NCBI GenBank assembly: GCA_902506565.1
Contig: LR732703.1
Location: 2,990,425-3,054,424 of the forward strand
From: Burkholderiales bacterium 8X
Lineage (GTDB): Bacteria; Pseudomonadota; Gammaproteobacteria; Burkholderiales; Burkholderiaceae_C
DNA length: 64,000 bases
Direction: 5' to 3'
Every line of letters begins with the position of its first letter. The stretch's first letter is position 1. Position numbers and translations under genes: made by a program. Positions 8,350 through 17,147 of this stretch are shown piece by piece. The notes beneath the pieces are model-generated. The model did not search any database, was not told the DNA's origin, and was given only the letters and a program-made list of their open reading frames with translations.

Positions 8350-9639
8350 CTAGATCGAGCAGGTGCGGAAGCCGCAGAAATGCCCGTCCTCGCCGGGCAT
8401 GGCGAAGGCCCGGCGCTTGAGGTACTTGAGGCGGGGGCGCGTGGCGAACGAGGCGCCCTTCAGGATCGGCGCATGGCCGATCGCGGCCTGCGGATCGAAC
8501 GGGGTTCGCTGGCTCCAGGGCTCGGGACTGCAACCCGGCAGCGCCTTCATCGTGCCGGCCGTCCATTCGTGGACATCGCCCCAGCGGAAGCCTCGGCGCG
8601 CGGCGACATGGGCAGCGATCTCCCATTCGACCTCGGTGGCCAGCCGGCGCCCGGCCCAGCGGGCCCAGGCGTCGGCTTCCCACCAGGTGAGGTGGACCAC
8701 GCACTGGTTGCCGGGCACCCGCACCGTGCGCCCGAAGCGGCGCTGCACCACCGAGCCGCCGCCACCGCCGCGCCGTGCCGCGCCGATCTGCTCGACGTAG
8801 CGCGGGCCGCGCCGCTCGTGCCTGCCGCGCTCCAGCCAGGCCCAGCCGGCGGGCTGCCAGAGTTCCCAGCGGTCGTAGCCTTCGTCCTCGACGAATTCGA
8901 CGAACTGGTTCCAGGTGATCGGCTGCGCATCGATCTCGAACTCCGGCACGCGAAGCTCGGCGCGGCCGCTTTCCTGGCAGAAGGCAAAACCGCCGGGTTC
9001 GAGGCCCAGCGTCCAGGTGGTGGCCGGGATCGACAGCGCGGGCCGCGCGACGCGGGTGGGTTCGGGATCGACGCCGACCTGGACGCCGAGCGCCTGCGCC
9101 GCCTCGACCAGCCGCTCGCCGCAAAGGTCCTCGTAGAAAAGCGCCAGCCGGAAGAAGTAGAGGCCGGCATCGGTGTCCCCGGCATGCTCCAGCAGGTCGA
9201 GGGTGCATTCGAGCGTCTCGAGCAGGTAGGACCGGGTGCAGACCAGGCTGGCGCGCTGGTCTCCGTCCCGATCGCGGGGCGAGGCGGCGTTCCACCACTC
9301 GTCTGCCCGCGGCTCGATCGAGCCCAGCAGGGTCGGCTGCGATGGGCATTCGTCGCCGAGCGAGCGCAGCGTGTTGCGGGCAATCCAGCGCTCGGAAAAC
9401 CAGCCGATGTGGCCGGCCAGCCAGAGCGGCGTGCGGAGGCTCGGGGCGCCGGATCCGGGCGGTGCTGCGAACGGCAGCGCACGCTCGAACTGCGCGAGCA
9501 GGTGCAAGGTGAAGTTGCGCGCCTCGATCAGCGCGAGCGACAGCAGGTCGCGGCCGGCGCGACGCATCTCGGGCGAATCGACCGTGGCGATTCGGCTCTT
9601 CATGGGGATCGAAACACGCGAGGGCTCGGGCGAGGGCAT
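8350..9639 (-). CDS. EgtB/SenA-like sulfoxide-synthase-fold protein with altered metal site
   Basis: This 429-residue protein has a DinB-like N-terminal half and a FGE-sulfatase C-terminal half (LTWWEADAWARWAGRRLATE, then GDVHEWT and GFRTCS), the layout of EgtB, OvoA and SenA. These enzymes use non-heme iron to join a sulfur or selenium donor to hercynine. One iron histidine is present in LAGHIGWFSERW. The usual HExxHxE pair appears instead as YEDLCGE, with Tyr and Cys where histidines are expected. No senB, selD or egtD neighbour is seen. The ATG at 9639 is used; the ATG at 9603 is an alternative. Activity may be altered or lost. Confidence 0.75.
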   Translation of the reverse strand: MPSPEPSRVSIPMKSRIATVDSPEMRRAGRDLLSLALIEARNFTLHLLAQFERALPFAAPPGSGAPSLRTPLWLAGHIGWFSERWIARNTLRSLGDECPSQPTLLGSIEPRADEWWNAASPRDRDGDQRASLVCTRSYLLETLECTLDLLEHAGDTDAGLYFFRLALFYEDLCGERLVEAAQALGVQVGVDPEPTRVARPALSIPATTWTLGLEPGGFAFCQESGRAELRVPEFEIDAQPITWNQFVEFVEDEGYDRWELWQPAGWAWLERGRHERRGPRYVEQIGAARRGGGGGSVVQRRFGRTVRVPGNQCVVHLTWWEADAWARWAGRRLATEVEWEIAAHVAARRGFRWGDVHEWTAGTMKALPGCSPEPWSQRTPFDPQAAIGHAPILKGASFATRPRLKYLKRRAFAMPGEDGHFCGFRTCSI

Positions 9640-9769
9640 CGGGCATTATGTGCGCCACGTGTGGCCGGCCTGCCGGGTTTCCCGGGGCAAAAACCTCGGT
9701 TTCGTCCCCGGGCGGCGAGCCCGGGGGGCGTTACCATTGCCGGCCTCGTTCCCAAGGAAGACATCCCCC

Positions 9770-10309
9770 GTGTCCGCATTCCTCAAGTTTGCACTCGCCA
9801 TGGATTGGGTCAGCGCCCGACTCGGCCGCGTTGCCGCCTATGCAGTCCTCGCCGCCTCGCTGATCTCCGCCGGCAATGCCTTCGTCCGCTACGGCCTCGA
9901 CCTGAGCTCGAACGCATGGCTCGAAATCCAGTGGTACCTGTTCGCTGCCACCGTCATGCTCGGGGCGCCGCTGGTGCTCAAGCTGAACGAACACGTCAGG
10001 GTCGACATCGTCTACGGCAAGCTCAAGCGCAACGGGCCGGTCTACGTCGACCTCTTCGGCCTCGTCTTCTTCCTGCTGCCGGTGATGGGTCTCCTGTTCT
10101 GGCTGACCCTGCCCTTCTTCCTCGGCATGCTGCGAAGCGGTGAGATGTCCGGCAACATCGGCGGCCTGATCCGCTGGCCGGCCGCGCTGATGATGCCGCT
10201 CGGCTTCGGCGCGATGTTCCTGCAGGGCGTGTCCGAGATCATCAAGCGCGTGGCCTACCTGCGCGGCCTGATCCAGATGGACACCCATTACGAGAAGCCC
10301 GTGCAGTGA
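9770..10309 (+). CDS. TRAP transporter small permease (DctQ family)
   Basis: The small subunit of a tripartite ATP-independent periplasmic transporter spans the inner membrane four times and pairs with the large DctM subunit. The 179-residue protein shows four hydrophobic helices and the DctQ hallmark around EIQWYLFAATVMLGAPLVLK and HVRVDIVY. The GTG at 9770 is chosen because AAGGAAG lies eight bases upstream; the next in-frame start (ATG 9800) has no such site. A longer open frame upstream overlaps the EgtB-like gene and is not credible. The dctM gene follows after 118 bp. Confidence 0.9.
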   Translation: MSAFLKFALAMDWVSARLGRVAAYAVLAASLISAGNAFVRYGLDLSSNAWLEIQWYLFAATVMLGAPLVLKLNEHVRVDIVYGKLKRNGPVYVDLFGLVFFLLPVMGLLFWLTLPFFLGMLRSGEMSGNIGGLIRWPAALMMPLGFGAMFLQGVSEIIKRVAYLRGLIQMDTHYEKPVQ

Positions 10310-10427
10310 CCCGCCGCCACTGCTCCACCCCAGCGACCCCACGCACCCCACGCACCCCACCAAGGCAAGGCGCTAGCGCGGCCCGCGACCCCCGCAACCG
10401 CAGCTAGCAGCCTGCAGGACCAGAACG

Positions 10428-12008
10428 ATGCAAATGGAAAACTTCGCCCCCCTGATGTTCGCGGGGCTCGTCGTCATCATGCTGATCGGGTTTCCGGTCG
10501 CCTTCTCGCTATCGGCCCTCGGGCTTTTCTGCGGCTTCATCGCGATCGAGATGGGATGGTTTCCGGCCGGTTTCATGGCCAACCTGCCGCTCAACGTGTT
10601 CGGCATCCTGTCGAACGAAACCCTGCTGGCGATTCCGTTCTTCACGCTGATGGGCGCGGTGCTCGAGAAATGCGGCCTCGCCGAGGACATGCTCGACTCC
10701 ATGGGGCAGCTCTTCGGCCCGGTGCGCGGCGGGCTCGGCTACTCGGTCATCATCGTCGGCTTCATCCTCGGCGCGATCACCGGCACGGTGGCCGGCCAGG
10801 TCATCGCGATGGCCATGATCTCGCTGCCGGTGATGATGCGTTACGGCTACGACATGCGCTACTCGACCGGCGTGCTGGCGGCCTCGGGCACCATCACCCA
10901 GCTGGTGCCGCCATCGCTGGTGCTGATCGTCATGGCCGACCAGCTCGGAACCGACGTCGGCCAGATGTACAAGGGCGCCTGGGGTCCGTCGATCCTGCAG
11001 GTGCTGATCTTCGCGCTCTACACCTTCCTCGTCTCGCGCATCAGGCCGAGCTACGTGCCCGGCGTACCGGCATCGGCCCGCACGCTGCACGGCTGGTCGC
11101 TCTGGGCCAAGTGCCTGCGCGGCATCATTCCGTCGGCGATCCTGATCTTCGCGGTGCTCGGTTCGATGGGCGGCCTTCCCTTCATGGACCATGCGATCGC
11201 CACGCCGACCGAAGCCGGTGCCATGGGCGCGGTCGGCTCGCTGGTGCTGGCGGCGCTGCACCGGCGGCTCAACTGGGCCATGCTCAAGGAAGCGATGGAC
11301 GGCACCATGCGCCTCACGGCGATGGTGGTGTTCATCCTGATCGGCTCGCGGGTCTTCTCGCTGGTCTTCCAGGGCGTCGACGGCGCCAAGTGGATCGAGC
11401 ATCTGCTCTCGGGCCTGCCGGGCGGCCAGATCGGCTTCCTGATCGTGGTCAACGTGTTCGTCTTCTTCCTGGCGTTCTTCCTCGACTTCTTCGAGATCGC
11501 CTTCATCATCCTGCCGCTGCTCGGACCGGTCGCCGCCAAGCTCGGCATCGACATGGTGTGGTTCGGCGTGCTGCTGTGCGTGAACATGCAGACCTCGTTC
11601 ATGCATCCGCCGTTCGGCTTCGCGCTCTTCTACCTGCGAGGCATTGCCGACACCTTGTTCAAGAACAAGGCCTTGCCGCGCAAGATCGAGTCGAAGGACA
11701 TCTACCTCGGCGCGATTCCGTGGGTCGGGCTTCAGCTGCTGCTGGTGGCGATCGTCATCTTCTTCCCGCAGACGGTCACCGTGTTCCTCGACAAGAAGGT
11801 CGAGGTCGACATCGACTCGATCAAGCTCGAGATGCCGGCCGAGCTGCAGGACCCGAACAGCGGCGGGGTCGACATGACCGATCCATTCGGCAACCGCAAG
11901 CCGGATGCGAACGAAGGCGGCCTGCCGATGCCCGAAGCCGCCCCGATGCCCGAACCCGAGCCGCCGAGCCCGGAGCCGGCGCCGGACGCGGCCCAGCCCA
12001 AGCAGTGA
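10428..12008 (+). CDS. TRAP transporter large permease (DctM family)
   Basis: The DctM subunit forms the sodium-coupled transport path for organic acids. The 526-residue protein is almost all hydrophobic helices up to about residue 450. Motifs include GFPVAFSLSALGLFCGF near the N-terminus and GAITGTVAGQVIAMAMISLP (residues about 112-131). An unusual acidic, Pro/Glu-rich cytoplasmic tail follows (from about 470, ending in a PEPEPPSPEPAP repeat), so it is longer than the common 430-residue form. Its stop overlaps the GTG of the next gene by four bases. The binding-protein gene lies just downstream on the opposite strand. Confidence 0.93.
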   Translation: MQMENFAPLMFAGLVVIMLIGFPVAFSLSALGLFCGFIAIEMGWFPAGFMANLPLNVFGILSNETLLAIPFFTLMGAVLEKCGLAEDMLDSMGQLFGPVRGGLGYSVIIVGFILGAITGTVAGQVIAMAMISLPVMMRYGYDMRYSTGVLAASGTITQLVPPSLVLIVMADQLGTDVGQMYKGAWGPSILQVLIFALYTFLVSRIRPSYVPGVPASARTLHGWSLWAKCLRGIIPSAILIFAVLGSMGGLPFMDHAIATPTEAGAMGAVGSLVLAALHRRLNWAMLKEAMDGTMRLTAMVVFILIGSRVFSLVFQGVDGAKWIEHLLSGLPGGQIGFLIVVNVFVFFLAFFLDFFEIAFIILPLLGPVAAKLGIDMVWFGVLLCVNMQTSFMHPPFGFALFYLRGIADTLFKNKALPRKIESKDIYLGAIPWVGLQLLLVAIVIFFPQTVTVFLDKKVEVDIDSIKLEMPAELQDPNSGGVDMTDPFGNRKPDANEGGLPMPEAAPMPEPEPPSPEPAPDAAQPKQ

Positions 12009-12583
12009 CCCAGGACGCCGAGGCCGGAAAAGAGACGCCGGCCGTTCGCGGCATCGACGACCGCACGGACGCCGCCAACGCCCTAGCCGACGCCGTCGAC
12101 GGCGAAGCCACCGCGCGTCCGGCAACCGCGCCTGCGCTGGAGAGCCCCGCCTTTCCGCGCTTCGTTCGGATCCTGGCGGTGGTGCTGGTGGTCGACCTGG
12201 TCGCGGCCGGCATCTGGAGCTTCGAAACGCTGCGCAGCACCACCTGGTCGACGCCGAGCCTGGTGCTGATCGGGGCGGCCTTCCTTTGCATCGCCTGGGT
12301 CGGTTATTGGATCGTCTACAGCCGCACCCGCCTGCAAGGCGACACCCTCACGCAGACCTGGCTGTGGGATCGGAAGGCCGAAGCGGCCGAGGTGTCGCAG
12401 CTCAAGCTGGTGCACTGGCGCGCGCTCGAGCGGCTGATGGCGCCGAGGCTGCTGGTGCGCCGGCGCAACGGCAGCATGACCTGGTTCAACTCGGCCGATG
12501 CGGCCTTGCTGGTCGGTTTCGCCGAGCGGGTCGCCGAACGCATGACGAAAAAAAGCCCCGGCGCGGACGACGGGGCTTCCTGA
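12005..12583 (+). CDS. Two-helix membrane protein translationally coupled to the TRAP permease
   Basis: The GTG at 12005 sits inside the GTGA overlap with dctM, which points to coupled translation. The 192-residue product has a low-complexity N-terminal arm of about 50 residues and two hydrophobic helices (about 57-78 and 84-104). A soluble domain of about 85 residues follows (RLQGDTLTQTWLWDRKAEAA, then LMAPRLLVRRRNGSMTWFN) and resembles small bacterial PH-like domains. Its role is unknown, but the coupling suggests an accessory to the TRAP transporter. The last codons also encode the stem of a terminator for the opposite-strand dctP gene. Confidence 0.75.
   Translation: MTQDAEAGKETPAVRGIDDRTDAANALADAVDGEATARPATAPALESPAFPRFVRILAVVLVVDLVAAGIWSFETLRSTTWSTPSLVLIGAAFLCIAWVGYWIVYSRTRLQGDTLTQTWLWDRKAEAAEVSQLKLVHWRALERLMAPRLLVRRRNGSMTWFNSADAALLVGFAERVAERMTKKSPGADDGAS
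12548..12578 (-). terminator. Rho-independent terminator of the dctP gene
   Basis: On the minus strand AAGCCCCG (12571-12578) pairs with CGGGGCTT (12553-12560) across a ten-base loop, followed by a run of seven T. It lies 51 bp downstream of the dctP stop and inside the 3' end of the convergent membrane-protein gene. Confidence 0.88.
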
Positions 12584-12628
12584 TCGCGCGGCAGCCGAAG
12601 CCGCCGCCGCTATCTGCGCGAACGCGGC

Positions 12629-13708
12629 TCAGAGCTTCTGCTGCTGCATGAAGCGGTCGAAGGTGCCTTCGGTGAAGCGGAACCAGGCGTTCTGGTCGGC
12701 CAGGAACTTGGCGTAGTCGCCGTAGACCTTCTTCCACTCCGGGTTGCTGTTGTTGAGGTCGGCGTAGATCTGCTGCGCCGACTTGAATGCCGCGTTCATC
12801 ACGTCCTGCGTGAAGGGCTTGAGCACCGTGCCCGAACCCACCAGCTGCTTGAGCGCGACCGGATTGCGAGCGTCGTACTTGGCCGTCATGGTGATGTTGG
12901 CATGCGCCGCGGCCGCCTCGACGATCGCCTTGTACTCGGCCGAGAGGCTGTCCCAGGCCTTGTTGTTGATGTAGAAGTCGAGCTCGGGGCCGCCTTCCCA
13001 CCAGCCGGGGTAGTAGTAGAACTTGGCGACCTTGTTGAAGCCGAGCTTCTGGTCGTCGTACGGGCCGACCCATTCGAGCGCGTCGAGCGTGCCCTTTTCG
13101 AGCGCCGGATACAGGTCGGCACCGGGGATCGACTGCGGAATGACGCCGAAGGGTTCGAGCACCTTGCCGGCGAACGGGTTGGTGCGGAACTTCAGGCCCT
13201 TCAGGTCGGCGACCGACTTGATCTCCTTGCGGAACCAGCCGCCCATCTGGGCACCCGTGTTGCCGCCCGGCAGGTTGATGATGTTGTACTTGGCATAGAA
13301 GTCGCGCATCAGCTTCAAGCCGTTGCCTTCGTACATCCATGCGTTCATCTGGCGGGTGTTCATGCCGAAGGGCACTGCGCAACCCAGGCAGAAGGTCGGA
13401 TCCTTGCCGTAGAAATAGTAGGGAGCGGTGTGCGCCATTTCGACCGACGCGTTCTGCACGCCGTCGACCACGCCGAAGGCGGGCATCAGTTCGCCGCCTG
13501 CATGGACCGAGATCTGGAACTTGCCGCCGGTCATGTCGCTGACCTTCTTGGAGAACACCTCGGCGGTGCCGAAGATGGTGTCCAGCGACTTGGGAAAGCT
13601 CGATGCAAGACGCCAGCGAACGGCTGCCTGCGCATGCACGGCCGGTGCGATGCCGGCGGCCAGCACGCCTGCGATGCCTGCGTTTTTGATGAGGGAACGA
13701 CGATCCAT
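12629..13708 (-). CDS. TRAP transporter substrate-binding protein (DctP family, TakP-like)
   Basis: This 359-residue periplasmic solute-binding protein begins with a Tat-like signal (DRRSLIKNAGIAGVLAAGIA, cleavage near AVHAQA), so it is probably exported folded. Family motifs include RWRLASSFPKSLDTIFGTAE, LKGLKFR with the Arg that salt-bridges the substrate carboxylate, and LDALEWVGPYDD. It most resembles the TakP-type branch that binds alpha-keto or hydroxy acids. It is convergent with the permease genes, which is a separated arrangement for a TRAP system. A hairpin with a T-run lies 20 bp upstream of its ATG. Confidence 0.9.
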   Translation of the reverse strand: MDRRSLIKNAGIAGVLAAGIAPAVHAQAAVRWRLASSFPKSLDTIFGTAEVFSKKVSDMTGGKFQISVHAGGELMPAFGVVDGVQNASVEMAHTAPYYFYGKDPTFCLGCAVPFGMNTRQMNAWMYEGNGLKLMRDFYAKYNIINLPGGNTGAQMGGWFRKEIKSVADLKGLKFRTNPFAGKVLEPFGVIPQSIPGADLYPALEKGTLDALEWVGPYDDQKLGFNKVAKFYYYPGWWEGGPELDFYINNKAWDSLSAEYKAIVEAAAAHANITMTAKYDARNPVALKQLVGSGTVLKPFTQDVMNAAFKSAQQIYADLNNSNPEWKKVYGDYAKFLADQNAWFRFTEGTFDRFMQQQKL

Positions 13709-13729
13709 TAATTCACTCCGGGTGCTTGG

Positions 13730-13759
13730 AAAAAAGAGAACGCGGCTTGTGGCCGCGTT
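13730..13759 (-). terminator. Intrinsic terminator after dxs, inside the likely dctP leader
   Basis: On the minus strand AACGCGGC (13752-13759) pairs with GCCGCGTT (13739-13746) over a CACAA loop, then CTC and six T. It ends dxs transcripts. A TACAAT hexamer on the minus strand (13784-13789) lies just upstream, so a dctP transcript starting there would also cross this hairpin. Confidence 0.8.
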
Positions 13760-13797
13760 GGTGACATCTGCCTGTCGGGCACGATTGTAAAAAGCGC

Positions 13798-15726
13798 TTA
13801 CACCGCTCCGGAGGGGGTTTTCCCTGCGGGAATGCTGCCGATCGGGTCGTTCGCGGCGACATCGAACCGGGCCCTGATCGAGGCCTCGATGCCCGGCTCG
13901 TCGAGGCCGATGGCGGCCAGCAGCTTGGCCGGATCGCCATGCTCGATGAAGCGGTCGGGCAAGCCGAGCTGCAGCACCGGCAGCTGGACATCGGCTGCCT
14001 GCAGCGCCTCCAGCACCGCGCTGCCCGCGCCGCCCATCACCGAGCCCTCCTCGACCGTCACGATGGCATCGTGCGTGCGGGCGACCGACAGCAGCAGATC
14101 GACGTCGAGCGGCTTGGCCCAGCGCATGTCGACGACGCTGGCGTCGAGTCGCTCGGCCGCCTTCAAGGCGGGATGCAGCAGCGTGCCGAAGGCCAGGATC
14201 GCGATGCGCTTGCCGGCGCCGCTCGAAAGCTTCGACTCGCGCCGCAGCTTGCCCTTGCCATAGGGCAAGGCATCGAGCGTGAGCCCCGGCACCGCGCCGA
14301 CCCCGGCGCCGCGCGGATAGCGCACCGCGACCGGATGGTCCCGCCCGAAAGCGGTCGAGAGGAGCTGGCGGCATTCGGCTTCGTCCGACGGACAGGCAAT
14401 CCCCATGTTCGGAATGCAGCGCAGGAACGGGATGTCGTAGGCGCCGGCATGGGTCGCGCCGTCGGCGCCGACCAGGCCCGCCCGATCGAGCGCGAACACC
14501 ACCGGCAGGTTCTGGATCGCGACGTCGTGGATCAACTGGTCGTAGGCGCGCTGCAAGAAGGTCGAGTAGATCGCGACCACCGGCTTCAAGCCTTCGCAGG
14601 CGAGGCCGGCGGCGAAGGTCACGGCATGTTGCTCGGCGATGCCGACGTCGTAGTAGCGGTCGGGAAAGCGCTGCTCGAACTCGACCAGGCCGGAGCCCTC
14701 GCGCATGGCGGGCGTGATGCCGACCAGCCGGCCGTCCTCTGCCGCCATGTCGCAAAGCCACTGGCCGAAGACCTGGGTGAAGGTCTGGCGCGGCGCCGTG
14801 GCCGGCTTGACGAGTCCCACCGCCGGATCGAACTTCGAGGGCCCGTGGTAGGCCACCGGATCGGCTTCGGCCAGCTTGTAGCCCTGCCCCTTCCGGGTGA
14901 CGACATGCAGGAACTGCGGCCCGTCGAGGTGCTTGAGGTTCTCGAGCGTCGGCACCAGCGAGTCGAGATCGTGCCCGTCGATCGGGCCGACGTAATTGAA
15001 GCCGAACTGCTCGAACAAGGTGGCCGGCACCACCATGCCCTTGGCATGCTGCTCGAACCGCTTGGCCAGTTCGAACAAGGGCGGCGCCGCCCGCAGCACG
15101 CTCTTGCCGACGTTCTTGGCAGCCGCGTAGAAGTTGCCGCTCATGAGCTGCGCCAGGTAGCGGTTGAGGGCACCCACCGGCGGGCTGATCGACATGTCGT
15201 TGTCGTTCAGGATCACCAGCAGCTTGCAATCGCAGACGCCGGCGTTGTTCAGCGCCTCGAAGGCCATGCCCGCGGTGAGCGCGCCATCGCCGATGATCGC
15301 GACCGAATGCCGGTCCTCGCCCTTCTGCTTGGCGGCCATCGCCATGCCGAGCGCCGCAGAGATGCTGGTCGAGGAATGCGCGGTGCCGAAGGTGTCGTAT
15401 TCGCTTTCGGCGCGCTGTGGAAAGCCGGAGATGCCGCCGAGCTGCCTGAGGCTGGGCATGCGTTCGCGCCGGCCGGTCAGGATCTTGTGCGGATAGGTCT
15501 GGTGGCCCACGTCCCATACCAGGCGGTCGTGCGGCGTCTCGAAGACATGGTGCAGCGCGACGGTGAGTTCGACCGTGCCGAGGTTGGAACTCAGGTGGCC
15601 GCCGGTGCGGGACACGTTGTCGAGCACGCAGGTGCGGACCTCGTCGGCCAGCTGCTTGAGCTGGGCGCGGTCGAATTGCCGCAGCGCCGATGGGTCGTGG
15701 AGATGAGGAAGCAGCGGAGCAGCCAT
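13798..15726 (-). CDS. dxs: 1-deoxy-D-xylulose-5-phosphate synthase
   Basis: Dxs condenses pyruvate and glyceraldehyde-3-phosphate with thiamine diphosphate, the entry step of the MEP isoprenoid pathway. The 642-residue protein has TPP-binding [18 protein letters not shown] (about residues 150-170). It also has the transketolase-like central domain with [36 protein letters not shown], and a C-terminal transketolase domain. The ATG at 15726 gives [12 protein letters not shown]. It is the last gene of the leftward xseB-ispA-dxs operon, 11 bp after ispA, and is followed by a clear intrinsic terminator. Confidence 0.97.
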   Translation of the reverse strand: MAAPLLPHLHDPSALRQFDRAQLKQLADEVRTCVLDNVSRTGGHLSSNLGTVELTVALHHVFETPHDRLVWDVGHQTYPHKILTGRRERMPSLRQLGGISGFPQRAESEYDTFGTAHSSTSISAALGMAMAAKQKGEDRHSVAIIGDGALTAGMAFEALNNAGVCDCKLLVILNDNDMSISPPVGALNRYLAQLMSGNFYAAAKNVGKSVLRAAPPLFELAKRFEQHAKGMVVPATLFEQFGFNYVGPIDGHDLDSLVPTLENLKHLDGPQFLHVVTRKGQGYKLAEADPVAYHGPSKFDPAVGLVKPATAPRQTFTQVFGQWLCDMAAEDGRLVGITPAMREGSGLVEFEQRFPDRYYDVGIAEQHAVTFAAGLACEGLKPVVAIYSTFLQRAYDQLIHDVAIQNLPVVFALDRAGLVGADGATHAGAYDIPFLRCIPNMGIACPSDEAECRQLLSTAFGRDHPVAVRYPRGAGVGAVPGLTLDALPYGKGKLRRESKLSSGAGKRIAILAFGTLLHPALKAAERLDASVVDMRWAKPLDVDLLLSVARTHDAIVTVEEGSVMGGAGSAVLEALQAADVQLPVLQLGLPDRFIEHGDPAKLLAAIGLDEPGIEASIRARFDVAANDPIGSIPAGKTPSGAV

Positions 15727-15737
15727 GGATTGCGGGG

Positions 15738-16655
15738 TTAGCGGTCGCGGTCGACGACCATGTAGGCCAGCGCACGCAGGGCGCCGGTGTCGGGCAGCGC
15801 ACTGCGATCGAGCGCGGACACGGCCTCGTCCAGGAGACGTCGGGCCTCGGCGCGCGCGTTGTCCAGGCCGAGCAGCGAGACGTAGGTCGGCTTGTCGCTG
15901 GCAGCGTCCTTGCCGGCCGTCTTGCCGAGCGTCTGCGAATCGGCGGTGACGTCCAGGATGTCGTCCACCACCTGAAAGGCCAGGCCGACCGCGGCGCCGT
16001 AGGCGCGCAGCGATGCCAGGGCTTCGGCCGACAGGTTGCCGCCGCAGGCGACACCCATCTCGACGCTGCCCGAAAGCAGCGCACCGGTCTTGAGCCGATG
16101 CATGTTGCGCAGCTGCGCCTCGTCGAGCGCCAGCCCGACGCTCGCCAGGTCGATCGCCTGGCCGCCCGCCATGCCCTGGCTGCCGGCGGCACGCGCCAAC
16201 AGGCGGCAGAGCGCGGCTTGCACGGAAGGCTCGATGCTTGCGTCGTCGGGCGTGAGCAGTTCGAAGGCGAAAGCCTGCAGCGCATCGCCCGCCAGCAGCG
16301 CGCCGGCTTCGCCGTATTGCACGTGGACGGTAGGCTTGCCGCGCCGAAGCACGTCGTTGTCCATGCACGGCAAGTCGTCGTGGACCAGCGAGTAGGCATG
16401 GATGAGCTCGACCGCGCAGGCCGCGCGCAAGGCCGCCTCGGGCTCGCCGCCGACCGATTCGCTCGCGGCGAACACCAGGAGCGGCCGTAGGCGCTTGCCG
16501 CCGCCGAGGACGGCATAGCGCATCGCGTCGCCGAGCTGAAGCGGCGCATCGTGGCCGACCCAGCGCTCGAGTGCGGCCTCGACCCGCTTCAGGCGCGGAT
16601 CGCACCACGAAGCCAGCCGCTCGGTGGTCCAGCGAAGGGGATCGCCTGGCTTCAT
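15738..16655 (-). CDS. ispA: Farnesyl/geranyl diphosphate synthase (polyprenyl synthetase)
   Basis: IspA extends dimethylallyl diphosphate with isopentenyl diphosphate to make geranyl and farnesyl diphosphate. The 305-residue protein has both aspartate-rich motifs: DDLPCMDND (first) and QVVDDILD (second), with GGKRLRP near the N-terminus for diphosphate binding. The short spacing in the first motif is typical of bacterial FPP synthases. The ATG at 16655 overlaps the xseB stop, showing coupling, and dxs follows after 11 bp. This is a standard betaproteobacterial isoprenoid operon. Confidence 0.95.
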   Translation of the reverse strand: MKPGDPLRWTTERLASWCDPRLKRVEAALERWVGHDAPLQLGDAMRYAVLGGGKRLRPLLVFAASESVGGEPEAALRAACAVELIHAYSLVHDDLPCMDNDVLRRGKPTVHVQYGEAGALLAGDALQAFAFELLTPDDASIEPSVQAALCRLLARAAGSQGMAGGQAIDLASVGLALDEAQLRNMHRLKTGALLSGSVEMGVACGGNLSAEALASLRAYGAAVGLAFQVVDDILDVTADSQTLGKTAGKDAASDKPTYVSLLGLDNARAEARRLLDEAVSALDRSALPDTGALRALAYMVVDRDR

Positions 16656-16918
16656 TCGGCGGTCCATGCCTTGAGGGCACCCGCGTCCAGCACCTTGATC
16701 TGGTCCTCGACCGCCTTGAGCCGCTCGCGGCAGAAGGACAGCAGCGCCGCCCCGCGCTGGTAGCTGCCCAGCAACTGGTCCAGCGGGAGCTGGCCCGATT
16801 CGAGTTCGCCGACGAGGCGTTCGAGTTCCTGCAGCCCGGCTTCGTAGCTGGCAGGTAGCAGGCTCGCGTCGGGAAACGGAAGGTCGGCCGATGTCGGCGG
16901 AGAAGGCACCTTGGGCAT
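16652..16918 (-). CDS. xseB: Exodeoxyribonuclease VII small subunit
   Basis: XseB binds several copies to the XseA nuclease of exodeoxyribonuclease VII. The 88-residue protein shows the family core [19 protein letters not shown] and [20 protein letters not shown], a two-helix hairpin. The ATG at 16918 ([10 protein letters not shown]) is chosen over the longer open frame to 17182, which has no family similarity. Its stop overlaps the ispA start by four bases. The first gene of the operon faces away from the Rieske oxygenase gene. Confidence 0.94.
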   Translation of the reverse strand: MPKVPSPPTSADLPFPDASLLPASYEAGLQELERLVGELESGQLPLDQLLGSYQRGAALLSFCRERLKAVEDQIKVLDAGALKAWTAE

Positions 16919-17147
16919 GCAGGCGGTCGAGAATGAAACGAGGCATTTTAGGGCGCGGTGCAGGCTGCGCGGCCTTGTCCCCTGCAGAGCTGGACGAGAC
17001 CTCGTCCCACGACCGGTCAATGGGTGCGGTGGGTAGAATCGCCGTCCCAAGCCGGCACCCGCCGCGCACTTGCTTCGGGCCACCGCTCCTCTTCGGTGGC
17101 GCCTCCCGTTTTCTCTTCTCCCTGTGGGGAGCTTGGTCAGGTCATCG

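Noticed and set aside
8350..9639. Selenoneine pathway gene senA
   Set aside because: The fold fits, but two metal histidines are replaced and no senB or selD gene is adjacent, so the specific call was not made.
10320..10370. Short CCCACGCACC repeat before dctM
   Set aside because: It is only two or three imperfect copies in GC-rich DNA, with no array structure, so no CRISPR or regulatory repeat is claimed.
17070..17147. Longer start for the Rieske oxygenase
   Set aside because: The extra residues are unrelated to the family, and the ATG at 17148 gives the normal N-terminus.
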